A stretch of DNA of 64,000 nt from CAZRXG01 sp964603985. GTDB lineage: Bacteria > Chloroflexota > Anaerolineae > Aggregatilineales > UBA3940. Positions 45,460 through 53,235 of the stretch are shown here, piece by piece; the first letter of the stretch is position 1, and the number at the start of each line of letters is the position of its first letter. The notes below the pieces were generated by a model, which saw only the letters and a list, made by a program, of their open reading frames with translations, was not told the DNA's origin and searched no databases. Both the position numbers and the translations under genes were made by a program. The stretch spans positions 21,253 through 85,252 of the forward strand of contig CAZRXG010000015.1 of assembly GCA_964603985.1 (NCBI GenBank), given 5' to 3'.

Positions 45460-45660
45460 ATGCAGGTTCAACTGGACGGCCAGCTTGTCAGGCTGCTTCA
45501 GCGCCTCGCCGAGCAGCAGGAGCGCGGCGTTGATGAGCTTGTCAAGGAGGCGGTGGAGCAGTATCTCATCCGCCAGCAAGAGGCAGCGGAGTTCGACGCC
45601 GACATCAGGCGCATCATGGATGAACACGCCTGGCTGCTCAAAAAACTTGCCAAGTCGTGA
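45460..45660 (+). CDS. Small antitoxin-like protein (ribbon-helix-helix type)
   Basis: The 66-residue protein has an N-terminal strand (MQVQLDGQLVRLL) and two helices (QERGVDELVKEAVEQYLIRQQEA, with EL-x3-AVEQYL), the RHH pattern of antitoxin repressors. It overlaps the Doc gene by GTGA and would neutralise it and repress the operon, as in phd-doc. Confidence 0.8.
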   Translation: MQVQLDGQLVRLLQRLAEQQERGVDELVKEAVEQYLIRQQEAAEFDADIRRIMDEHAWLLKKLAKS

Positions 45661-46037
45661 CACGCTACCTCACCGCCGACGAAGTCGAGCGGATCAATGG
45701 CATGGTTCTGGGCGGCCAATCGGCGCTTCGCGACCGGGCCTTACTTGAGTCGGCTGTAGCACGCCCGGCGAGCAGCGCGTTCGGCGAGGATGCATACCCG
45801 ACGACGCTTGATAAAGCTGCTGCCCTGTTGCACTCGCTCGTGCTCAATCATCCCTTTGTGGATGGCAATAAGCGCACCGCGACCGTGGCGATGATCTACT
45901 TCCTGGAACGCAATGGCCTACGCGTCACGTGGGAGCCTGCTGAGGCGTTGGACTTCATCCTCGAAGTCGCCCAGGGCCAACATGATGTCCCTGCTATTGT
46001 GGCTTGGCTGGCAGATAATACGGAAGCCGCGCCGTAG
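45657..46037 (+). CDS. doc: Doc-family Fic-type toxin
   Basis: The 126-residue protein has the Fic/Doc motif HPFVDGNKR (65-73), which is the intact Doc form HxFx(D/A)GNKR. Doc phosphorylates EF-Tu in established cases. The start is GTG, overlapping the RHH gene stop. Length and N-terminal pattern match Doc rather than larger Fic AMPylases. Its antitoxin is RHH-like instead of Phd-like. Confidence 0.92.
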   Translation: MTRYLTADEVERINGMVLGGQSALRDRALLESAVARPASSAFGEDAYPTTLDKAAALLHSLVLNHPFVDGNKRTATVAMIYFLERNGLRVTWEPAEALDFILEVAQGQHDVPAIVAWLADNTEAAP

Positions 46038-46045
46038 TCCCCCGC

Positions 46046-46091
46046 CGCCGGGCCGTCTCGTCTTCTGCGCGGAGTCGTGCTATGATGGCCT
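46046..46091 (+). repeat. 46-bp perfect direct repeat, copy 2 (upstream of second antitoxin-like gene)
   Basis: Identical to 45386-45431. Contains TATGAT at 46081-46086, 38 nt before the ATG at 46124. The two copies flank the RHH-Doc genes. Confidence 0.85.
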
Positions 46092-46123
46092 CGACGTGTT
46101 CATTCATACCGGGTAGCACGCAC

Positions 46124-46387
46124 ATGGAAGCCATACGCATCCGCACGACGGTCGAGGAAGGCGGCAGAATCTCCCTGGCCGACCTCCCCCTCAAACAGGG
46201 CCAGGAGGTCGAGGTCATTCTGCTGGTCGGGGCCGACGATCAGGTCCTCACGGCTCGCCAGTTGGCGGAGTCCGAGGTGGTCGGCCTGTGGGCAGATCGG
46301 GAGGACATTCAGGACAGCGCCACCTATGCGCGGGAACTCCGCAGCCGACGTGACACCCCCTCGCGCCGGAGAAACCCGACGCGGTAA
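46124..46387 (+). CDS. Small antitoxin-like protein without a visible toxin
   Basis: The 87-residue protein has an AbrB-like or DUF-type N-terminal strand set (IRIRTTVEEGGRISLADLPLKQGQEVEVILL) and a helical tail, like VapB-type antitoxins. No toxin gene follows: the esterase begins 4 nt after the stop. It shares its duplicated promoter with the RHH-Doc pair. The partner toxin may be lost or the protein may control that pair. Confidence 0.7.
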   Translation: MEAIRIRTTVEEGGRISLADLPLKQGQEVEVILLVGADDQVLTARQLAESEVVGLWADREDIQDSATYARELRSRRDTPSRRRNPTR

Positions 46388-46390
46388 CTC

Positions 46391-47062
46391 ATGGCAGACT
46401 CCCCACCCGCCCGCACGCCCGGCATCCATCCTCAAACCCTTGCCCGCGAAGGGGCCAGGGACCTGCGCTACACGCTCGCCATCCCCGCCGATTTCGCCCC
46501 CGACCGCCCCGCGCCGCTCGTCATCGCGCTGCACTACGGCGGCCCGGTGACGCCCTTCTTCGGGCGCGGCGTGCTCGTCGACCTGGTCGAACCGGCCCTG
46601 CGTGACCTGGGCGCGCTCATCGCTGCCCCCGACTGCCCCACCTCGGCCTGGGCCAACCCCCAGAGCGAGGGGGCCGTCGTCGCGCTGCTCGATCACCTGA
46701 CCGCCGCCTACCGGATCGACCCGGCGCGCGTGATCCTGACCGGCTACAGCCTGGGCGGCATGGGGACGTGGTACATCGCCGCCCGCCACCAGGCGCGTTT
46801 TTCGGCGGCCATCCCAATCGCTGGGCAGCCCCAGCCCGACACCGCCGACTTCACCTGGACGACCCCGCTCTACGTGCTCCACAGCCGCCACGACGGGTTC
46901 ATCCCCCTCGCGCCGACCGAGGAGGTGGTCGGCAGGCTGAAGGAGGCGGGCGCGCGCGTCGAGCTGGTCGTCGTCGAGGACATCACCCACTTCGAGGTGC
47001 CGGACTTCGTGCCCCACCTGCGCGCGGCAGTCCCCTGGATCAAAAAGACCGCCTGGACGTAG
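46391..47062 (+). CDS. Alpha/beta hydrolase, esterase type
   Basis: The 223-residue protein has the nucleophile elbow GYSLGG (Ser120), the acid region HSRHDG and a late His in DITHFEV. It resembles predicted phospholipase/carboxylesterase or PHB-depolymerase-like esterases and has no signal peptide. The substrate is not clear. It starts 4 nt after the antitoxin gene, and the terminase promoter lies 100 nt downstream. Confidence 0.85.
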   Translation: MADSPPARTPGIHPQTLAREGARDLRYTLAIPADFAPDRPAPLVIALHYGGPVTPFFGRGVLVDLVEPALRDLGALIAAPDCPTSAWANPQSEGAVVALLDHLTAAYRIDPARVILTGYSLGGMGTWYIAARHQARFSAAIPIAGQPQPDTADFTWTTPLYVLHSRHDGFIPLAPTEEVVGRLKEAGARVELVVVEDITHFEVPDFVPHLRAAVPWIKKTAWT

Positions 47063-47162
47063 CTGGGTGTTTCAGCGCCGGGGCTGCTAACCCCCGGCGT
47101 ACACAAACCTTCCTCTAACCACGCGCCAACCGGACGCAAATTTTTGTTGTACATTTGTCCAA

Positions 47163-47190
47163 TTGACAGCCGCTTATCCTGTGCTACAAT
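47163..47190 (+). promoter_or_regulatory. Strong sigma-70 promoter of the terminase gene
   Basis: A consensus TTGACA (47163-47168), a 16-bp spacer and TACAAT (47185-47190). The arrangement is the same as before the portal gene at 55327. The expected transcription start is inside the operator that follows. Confidence 0.88.
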
Positions 47191-47195
47191 GGATA

Positions 47196-47211
47196 TAGAA
47201 CGCAAGTTCTA
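47196..47211. promoter_or_regulatory. LexA-like operator at the terminase promoter
   Basis: TAGAAC-GCAA-GTTCTA is a perfect 16-bp palindrome whose core GAAC-N4-GTTC is the Gram-positive-type LexA/SOS box. It begins 6 bp after the -10 and covers the transcription start, so a bound repressor would block RNA polymerase. A near-identical site lies at 55356-55371. The identity of the repressor is inferred. Confidence 0.82.
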
Positions 47212-47220
47212 CGTGGGCCG

Positions 47221-48624
47221 GTGGGCGCGCCACGCGGCAACCCCAACCACAGGCGGGGCGCATTGATGGGCACCGGTGAGGTGCTCGCGCCGCCCCGGAG
47301 AGCATGTCAACGACCGCATGGTCACGAGCCGGACGGCCAGCCGCCCACCGCGACGCACAGCACGCCGGGGGTACGAGACACCGTGCCCCCGGCGGCGCTG
47401 GCAAGTGAAAGGAGTGACACAATCGACAGGTTACGTTATCGCGTCTCAGATCTGCGGGCCGACCAGCGCGCCATCGCCCGGTGCGACGTGCGCTTCAAGG
47501 TCGTGGCTTGTGGACGGCGCTGGGGCAAGACGACGCTCGGCCTGGTGATGGCCGTAAACTCCGCGCGGCGCGGTCGGCGGGTGTGGTGGGTCGCGCCGAC
47601 CTACGGGCTGGCCTTCCACCCCTGGAGGGCGCTCAAGTCGGTGCTGTTCCGCGAGTGGGCGCTCAAGCTCGAAGCGGAGCGCTACATCGAGCTGAAGAAC
47701 GGGGGCAACATCACCGTCAAGTCCGCCGAGGACCCGGACAGCCTGCGCGGGGTGGGGCTGGACGCGCTCGTGATCGACGAGGCGGCCTTCGTGGCCGAGG
47801 AGGCGTGGACGGCCTGCCTGCGCCCGGCGCTCGCGGATCGCAGGGGGCGGGCGTTGATGATCTCGACGCCGAAGGGACGCAACTGGTTCTACCACGCCTT
47901 TGAGCGCGGGCGTGACCCGCTGGTCGAGGATTGGCGGGCGTGGCGCTATCCGAGCGCGGCCAACCCGCTGATCGGGGATCGCGAGATCGCCGATGCGCAC
48001 GCGCTGATGCCCGATCGCATCTTCAAGCAGGAGTTCGAAGCCGAGTTCATGGCCGACGGCGGTGAGGTGTTCCGCAACCTTGAGGCGGCGGCCATCGCCC
48101 CCATCGACGCGCAGCCCACCCTCGGCCACCGCTACGTGATGGGCGTTGACTTCGCGCGTTACGAGGACTTCACCGCGCTGGTCGTGATCGACGCCGACGA
48201 GGGGGCGATGGTGGCACTGGACCGCTTCAGCGAGGTCAACTGGGGAGTGCAGCGGGCGCGCATCGCGGCGCTGGCGCGGCGGTGGGACGTGTCGATGATC
48301 CTGGCCGAGGCCAACGCGATGGGCGAGCCGAACATCGAGGCGCTGCGCGACCAGGACCTGCCGATCCAGGGCTTCACCACGACGGCGCGCAGCAAGCCGC
48401 CGCTGATTGAGGGGCTGGTGGTGGCGATTGAGAACGAGGATCTCAGACTGCTGCCCGACCCGGTGCTGTTGGGCGAGTTGGAGAGCTTCGCTTACAGCAA
48501 CACGCCCTTTGGGACGCAGTACGGCGCGCCGCCGGGCCGCCACGACGACACGGTGATCGCGCTGGCGCTGGCGTGGCGGCTGGCCTCGGTGCCCAGGTTG
48601 ACGCTGGCGATTGCGGTGGTGTGA
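47221..48624 (+). CDS. Phage terminase large subunit
   Basis: The 467-residue packaging motor has Walker A CGRRWGKTT (97-105), Walker B ALVIDEAAF (Asp186/Glu187) and a nuclease domain with VMGVDFARYEDFT (Asp310), VIDADEG and GRHDDTVIALAL (Asp442/443). All catalytic acids seem present. The first 70 residues before SDTIDRLRYR are not typical and begin GAPRGNPNHRRGA, a motif known from the N terminus of small terminase-like proteins. The GTG at 47221 lacks a Shine-Dalgarno site, and ATG at 47266 is an alternative. No other phage gene adjoins it. Confidence 0.88.
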   Translation: MGAPRGNPNHRRGALMGTGEVLAPPRRACQRPHGHEPDGQPPTATHSTPGVRDTVPPAALASERSDTIDRLRYRVSDLRADQRAIARCDVRFKVVACGRRWGKTTLGLVMAVNSARRGRRVWWVAPTYGLAFHPWRALKSVLFREWALKLEAERYIELKNGGNITVKSAEDPDSLRGVGLDALVIDEAAFVAEEAWTACLRPALADRRGRALMISTPKGRNWFYHAFERGRDPLVEDWRAWRYPSAANPLIGDREIADAHALMPDRIFKQEFEAEFMADGGEVFRNLEAAAIAPIDAQPTLGHRYVMGVDFARYEDFTALVVIDADEGAMVALDRFSEVNWGVQRARIAALARRWDVSMILAEANAMGEPNIEALRDQDLPIQGFTTTARSKPPLIEGLVVAIENEDLRLLPDPVLLGELESFAYSNTPFGTQYGAPPGRHDDTVIALALAWRLASVPRLTLAIAVV

Positions 48625-48721
48625 GGGGGGTATGTTGCACAGGCACCCTGGCGAGAGTATAGTTGTGAACAAGCTCTGTCCCTTTGCGAATTCAGACAGG
48701 CGTTGGCTTCGCGGGTGCTTG

Positions 48722-49483
48722 ATGGCCGATCTAGCCAGAATCAAATATCGCCACTCCCCCATCATAGAGGTTGTGTGTGAGTTCCGCTTTGTCTCAGACG
48801 CACGGTGGGATGCGGCCGTTCCTGACCGGATCTACGACCGGATCAAGGGCGTATTTCCGGGGAAGAGGAAGGCCCAGGTGGTCGAAAGCATAACCGGGGT
48901 GGCACATGAGGCTGGCGTTGAGCAGAAAGTAACCATAATTGAGCGCCAACAGTTCCTGCGGGAAGATGAAACTGCATTCGTTCAGGTCAGCCCCAACTTT
49001 CTGGCAATCAACCATCTCAAACCGTATCCTACCTGGGAGAAGTACTTACCGTTAATAAGGCATGCGTTCGAGGCTTACGTTGGCGCGGCGCAACCGCAGG
49101 GGCTGCACCGCATTGGGCTGCGGTACATTAACCGGATCGAGTTTGAGGCCAAGAAGACGTACCTGGAAGAACACTTCAAGTTCCGACCGCAGCACCCATC
49201 CATGTCCGAGGTCAGGTTTGAAGCATTCCTGGTTGGGCTGGACGTGGTATATGAAGAGGAGCGCGACCGGTTGAGAATGCAATTGGCCAGCTCACCGCCT
49301 GAATCACCGGGTAAGCTCGTGGCGATCTTTGACCTCGACTATTCGCTCGTCCAGGCTGAGGCGGTATCGCTGGACGAGGCAATCGGCTGGGTGGATAAAA
49401 CAGCTCACTCGCGCATACAGCAGGCTTTTGAGGACTGTCTTACTCAGGATCTGAAGAACAGGTTTGAACCGGAACAGGAGTGA
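48722..49483 (+). CDS. TIGR04255-family protein
   Basis: The 253-residue soluble protein has the family pattern (ARIKYRHSPIIEVVCEFRF near the start, HRIGLRYINRIEF in the centre, LDEAIGWVDKTAHSRIQQAFEDCLT at the end). TIGR04255 proteins occur sporadically and often travel horizontally; their function is unknown. The ATG at 48722 gives the usual length. DNA is lower in GC than the terminase. It is the first of three closely spaced genes. Confidence 0.8.
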   Translation: MADLARIKYRHSPIIEVVCEFRFVSDARWDAAVPDRIYDRIKGVFPGKRKAQVVESITGVAHEAGVEQKVTIIERQQFLREDETAFVQVSPNFLAINHLKPYPTWEKYLPLIRHAFEAYVGAAQPQGLHRIGLRYINRIEFEAKKTYLEEHFKFRPQHPSMSEVRFEAFLVGLDVVYEEERDRLRMQLASSPPESPGKLVAIFDLDYSLVQAEAVSLDEAIGWVDKTAHSRIQQAFEDCLTQDLKNRFEPEQE

Positions 49484-49489
49484 GTCATC

Positions 49490-49903
49490 TTGCAGGCTTT
49501 TACTCCCTCAAGGTGGTACATACCATCGCCCACCACGAGCCATACTAAGCCGGAACTTGCAATCGATCCAACCGACCGGGCCTGGCCAAGTATTGAGGGC
49601 TTCTACACCGTCCAGGATGAGGACACCATATTTGCTTTTCTAAGAAAACATCCGGAGATCAATGTTCTGCTTATAGAGGCACGCCGACCGCTCAGCAAAC
49701 TCTTTGGCCCCAACCCGCAAGTAGAACTCCGGGTAGTCTCTGACCCGGAGGCAGAGGGGTTCGAAGAGCTGTTCGGCTATATCAGGACATCTCTACCGGT
49801 TGAGGAAGCCCTTGCACAACTCGATGCGTTCGATGAAGCTTGGTTGCTAAATGCCCTCGACAGAGCCAATGGGAAGCTCAACTTTAACCTTATTTTCCAA
49901 TGA
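49490..49903 (+). CDS. Protein of unknown function, middle gene of the TIGR04255-HEPN cassette
   Basis: The 137-residue protein has a TTG start with AGGAG at the right distance. It is not recognised. Features are a Ser/Thr/Pro-rich N terminus, a helix LAQLDAFDEAWLLNALDRANGKLNF at the end and LLIEARRPLSKLFG in the middle. It overlaps the HEPN gene by ATGA, and lies 6 nt after the TIGR04255 gene. Confidence 0.7.
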   Translation: MQAFTPSRWYIPSPTTSHTKPELAIDPTDRAWPSIEGFYTVQDEDTIFAFLRKHPEINVLLIEARRPLSKLFGPNPQVELRVVSDPEAEGFEELFGYIRTSLPVEEALAQLDAFDEAWLLNALDRANGKLNFNLIFQ

Positions 49904-50277
49904 GTTTTGACTGGTCGGACTATCTCTCGCTGGCCGAATCTCTGTCTCAACACCCCGAAGCCCCCGGTCCCGAAGAAGCCGCCCTTCGTGCGGCCATCAG
50001 CCGGGCATATTATGCAGCCCACTGTACGGCCCGTAATTTCGCACGCAGCCGGGGGATCACCCTGACTAGAACGGGGCGCGATCATCAACTGGTTATCGAC
50101 TATTTCAAGGAATCAAAGGACAAGGGAAGAAAAAGCATCGGTCTCTGGTTAGACCGTCTGCGCGATGATCGAAATAAAGCTGACTACGACGACACGCTGA
50201 CCGGCGATCCCAGGTTACAGGCCCAATCCTCGGTAGCTCAAGCCAGGAGTGTCCTCACGAAGCTCAATACCCTTTGA
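49900..50277 (+). CDS. HEPN-domain protein (UPF0332-like)
   Basis: The 125-residue all-helical protein has the HEPN/UPF0332 hallmark AAISRAYYAAHCTARNFARSRG and a C-terminal RDDRNKADYDD. The RNase motif Rx4-6H is replaced by R91-N-K-A-D-Y96, so the catalytic His is a Tyr, as in many members of this family. It may be an RNA-binding or toxin-like subunit. Its start overlaps the preceding stop (ATGA). Confidence 0.82.
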   Translation: MSFDWSDYLSLAESLSQHPEAPGPEEAALRAAISRAYYAAHCTARNFARSRGITLTRTGRDHQLVIDYFKESKDKGRKSIGLWLDRLRDDRNKADYDDTLTGDPRLQAQSSVAQARSVLTKLNTL

Positions 50278-50299
50278 TCAGCCAAAAACCTCCTTTAAC

Positions 50300-50318
50300 C
50301 CGGAGGCCGATCCTCCGG
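50300..50318. terminator. Possible bidirectional terminator hairpin
   Basis: CCGGAGG pairs with CCTCCGG (5-nt loop) between the convergent HEPN and 50350 genes. An A-tract 12 nt to its left could act as a T-tract on the reverse strand. Confidence 0.4.
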
Positions 50319-50349
50319 AGAAGGTCATAGTGAGAGCAGCTGCCAGCCC

Positions 50350-51912
50350 TCACCGCCTGCGCAATAGCAGCGCCATGATAGCCAGCACCAGCGCGATGCT
50401 GCCCAGCGTGATCCCCAGGTAAGGCGCCGTCTGCGTGACGGTGATCCCGGTCAGTGCGAGGATCAAATCGGCCAGCGCCGCGCCGGTCAGGATCCCCGCC
50501 AGCCAGTTGAGGAACTCGGTGGCGCGCGCCTCGCGGTAATCGTGGAACTCGCTGGCGTAGCTGAGCAAAAGCTCCTGCTTGCACTCGAAGCGCTCGGCCA
50601 GTTGGTCGAGCTTGTGATAGCTTCCTGCCCGCTCCAGGAACTCGACGCGGGTGGCGAAGGGCGTGATGCCCTCGCGGTACTGCACCAGGTCGGCCAGCGC
50701 GCCCTGGAGCGCGGCGATCATCGCGCGGCGGTGCGGCGTGGGGGCGGCGGCCAGCGCGTCGAGGCGCTGGATGTAGGAGCGCAGGATGGCGTCCTGCAGG
50801 TAGACCCACTCCAGCAGGACGGTGTAGTGAGCGTAGAGGTAGGTGACGGCGTGTTCGGCGTCCAGACGCAGGCGCTTCTCCAGGCCGGGCAGGATGCCGG
50901 ACAGCAGGTCGTTGTAGAGGATCAGCTCGCTGTTGCCCAGCAGGTAGACCGCCGCCTCGCTGTCCACGCTCAGATTGTCGGCTAGCTCGCGCTCGACCAG
51001 CCACCCGGCGCGCTCGTGGTAGAAGGTGTCCATCGCGCCGATGCCGCGCAGTGGGGCGGCGTGCCCGGCGATGAAGGCCGGGAAGTCGGCGGCGGCAGGT
51101 GGGTCGGTTTCGAGCAGCACGACGGTCGTCGAGCCGGTGGGGCGCGGGGCCTCGCCGAGGACGGCCTGCTGCCGCTCCTGGTGCTTGCGCTGACGGCGTC
51201 TGCGCGGCGGCGCGGTGGACTCGTAGCGCGCGCTCAGGCGGGCGGCCATGACCTGTGCAACGTCGCGCAGGCTGGCGACGGCCAGGTGCCAGCCGGGGGT
51301 GTCCTCGACGATCAGGGAGATGTGGGCCGTCGAGGGGTCGGCGGGCAGCACGGCCCGCCAGTCGGCTGACAGGTTGAGCAGTTGCTGGCTGATGCCCAGC
51401 CGCACCAGCTCGATAGCCTGCTCCGGCGTGTAGCCGGGAGCAGCCTCACCGGTGGGGGCGTCAAATGAGGCGTGGTACTCCATGATGCCCACCCCGGCCC
51501 GGTGGAGCAGCAGGAAAGGCGTGATCGCGATCCACGCGCTCGCTTCGTCGGCCTCCAGTGCGGCCTCCACAACCTGGCCGGGCATGAGTGCGTCGGGTGG
51601 ACGGCGATGCCTGTCGCAGGCCGTGCGCAGGCTTGCCATCTCAAAGGATGCGAACTGGAATCGCAGCAGGTCGTCGTAGCCGATGCTGGCCACGTTGCGC
51701 GAGACGCGCTCCAGCACGCGCAGTCCGGGGGGCTGGACGTTGCGGGGCGAGAGGCGGTCGGCGTGATAGCAGGGCAGGGGGGTCAGGCGCTCGCGGCTGC
51801 CTTCGAGGAAGTCGGGCAGTGGGTCGGCGACGACGAAGGTATTGCGCCAGATGACGTGCATTTGCCGGACGCGCAGGGTGGGCGCGGGCGTGGATTCGGG
51901 TTGAACGGTCAT
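50350..51912 (-). CDS. Large protein with C-terminal membrane hairpin, function unknown
   Basis: The 520-residue protein is not recognised. It has a mostly cytoplasmic-looking part (1-440), a basic segment in the centre (PPRRRRQRKHQERQQA), a helical region (about 340-450) and two membrane helices near the end (about 465-485 and 495-515). The arrangement recalls CorA-like channels, but the GMN loop is absent. It is convergent with the HEPN gene. GAGG lies before the ATG. Confidence 0.65.
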   Translation of the reverse strand: MTVQPESTPAPTLRVRQMHVIWRNTFVVADPLPDFLEGSRERLTPLPCYHADRLSPRNVQPPGLRVLERVSRNVASIGYDDLLRFQFASFEMASLRTACDRHRRPPDALMPGQVVEAALEADEASAWIAITPFLLLHRAGVGIMEYHASFDAPTGEAAPGYTPEQAIELVRLGISQQLLNLSADWRAVLPADPSTAHISLIVEDTPGWHLAVASLRDVAQVMAARLSARYESTAPPRRRRQRKHQERQQAVLGEAPRPTGSTTVVLLETDPPAAADFPAFIAGHAAPLRGIGAMDTFYHERAGWLVERELADNLSVDSEAAVYLLGNSELILYNDLLSGILPGLEKRLRLDAEHAVTYLYAHYTVLLEWVYLQDAILRSYIQRLDALAAAPTPHRRAMIAALQGALADLVQYREGITPFATRVEFLERAGSYHKLDQLAERFECKQELLLSYASEFHDYREARATEFLNWLAGILTGAALADLILALTGITVTQTAPYLGITLGSIALVLAIMALLLRRR

Positions 51913-52081
51913 GGTTACCTCGCGGAATCAAAAGGCCGCAGCCTGGATGGGGATTATCATCTGGTGCCATTGTATGCGTCCTGGCGTGGGTGGCAAATGG
52001 GCGGAATTGGCAAGAGCGGCAGGCGATTCTACAATCGGGTGGAAGCGATACAGGCCGATCACCACAAAGGAGGGCTACTGT

Positions 52082-52312
52082 ATGCATAAATGGGAGTACC
52101 TGATCATCACCTACGACCATGCCAATGACGCCTGGCGACCGCGCTACGCCAGGGGACGGGAGATGCCCGACTGGGAGACGGGGCCGACCTCGCATCAGTT
52201 CATGGACCAGCTCGGCGAGCAAGGCTGGGAGTGCTTCGACGTGGAGATCACGCGCGATGGCAAGGGCGAAGTTCGCTCGTACTGGATGTACTTCAAGCGG
52301 GCCCGGACGTAG
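52082..52312 (+). CDS. DUF4177-like small protein
   Basis: The 76-residue protein has the DUF4177 pattern HKWEYLIITY, LGEQGWECFDVEI and YWMYFKRA. The role of the family is unknown. GGAGG lies 8 nt before the ATG. It is an isolated gene. Confidence 0.75.
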   Translation: MHKWEYLIITYDHANDAWRPRYARGREMPDWETGPTSHQFMDQLGEQGWECFDVEITRDGKGEVRSYWMYFKRART

Positions 52313-52358
52313 GCCGGACGGAGCGCCGCGCGGGGGCGGGATGGCGTGCGCCCCGTGC

Positions 52359-53114
52359 TCACAGGTCGAGATCGGCCAACCAGTCGAGGATCTGGCGCTG
52401 TAACCAGGGACGGTGCCAGGTGAAGGAGTGATTGGCCTCCGGGTGGACGGCCAGCCTGCGCGGCTCACCGGCCCGCTCGAAGAGGGCCTCCGACTGCTCG
52501 ACCGGCACCGCCTCGTCGCCCTGGCCGTAGATGACGAGCAGCGGGCGCGGGGCCAGCCGTGCGACCTGCTCGACCGGCGCGTAGGCGGCGTCCAGCTCCC
52601 GCCACTGGGCGACGAGCGCGTCGGGCGTCAGGCCGGGCAGCCAGGGTGTGAACTCGGTGGCGGCGACCTCGGCGATGGCTGCCGTGAAGTCGGGGCGGCG
52701 GGGGTCGGTCACGCTCCCGTAGATGGCGACGGCGCGGGCGCGCGGGTCGGCTGCGGCGGCCAGGATGGCGGCCCAGCCGCCCATGCTGTGGCCGATCAGC
52801 ACCAGGCGTGCCGGGTCAACCTGGGGATAGCGCCCGCTGCTCAGATCGTCGAGCGCGGCGTGCACGTCGTCGGGGATGGTCTTGAAGGTGTAAAGGCCCT
52901 GGCTGCCCCAGCAGCCCCGGTAGTGGAAGATCAGGCTGTTCCAGCCGTCGTCGCGCAGAGCGTGGGCCAGGTCGTAGTTCTTCTCGATGCCGGGCAGGCC
53001 GTGCAGGATCACGGCGGTCGGCTTGGGATCGTCGCCCTGGGCCAGGAAGAGGCTGCCCAGCAGGCGGTAGCCGCCGCTGTCAAAGGTGACGCCGATCTGG
53101 CCTTCGTGTGGCAT
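52359..53114 (-). CDS. Alpha/beta hydrolase
   Basis: The 251-residue protein has an oxyanion-type HGLPGIEKN, nucleophile elbow GHSMGG, acid in GQGDEAVP and a late His in EANHSFTWH. It is a serine hydrolase of the X-Pro dipeptidyl peptidase/esterase clan with unknown substrate. The next gene to the right, pheA, is divergent. Confidence 0.85.
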   Translation of the reverse strand: MPHEGQIGVTFDSGGYRLLGSLFLAQGDDPKPTAVILHGLPGIEKNYDLAHALRDDGWNSLIFHYRGCWGSQGLYTFKTIPDDVHAALDDLSSGRYPQVDPARLVLIGHSMGGWAAILAAAADPRARAVAIYGSVTDPRRPDFTAAIAEVAATEFTPWLPGLTPDALVAQWRELDAAYAPVEQVARLAPRPLLVIYGQGDEAVPVEQSEALFERAGEPRRLAVHPEANHSFTWHRPWLQRQILDWLADLDL

Positions 53115-53235
53115 GGGGGTGTCCTTTCACCGGTAGGCCCTCATTCTGCGAGGGATGGGGACAAGGCGCTCGTGAGCGTGGGTATATTATGGCACCGGGT
53201 GTAAAATCGGGAAAACGCAAATGGGAGGAAAAGCT

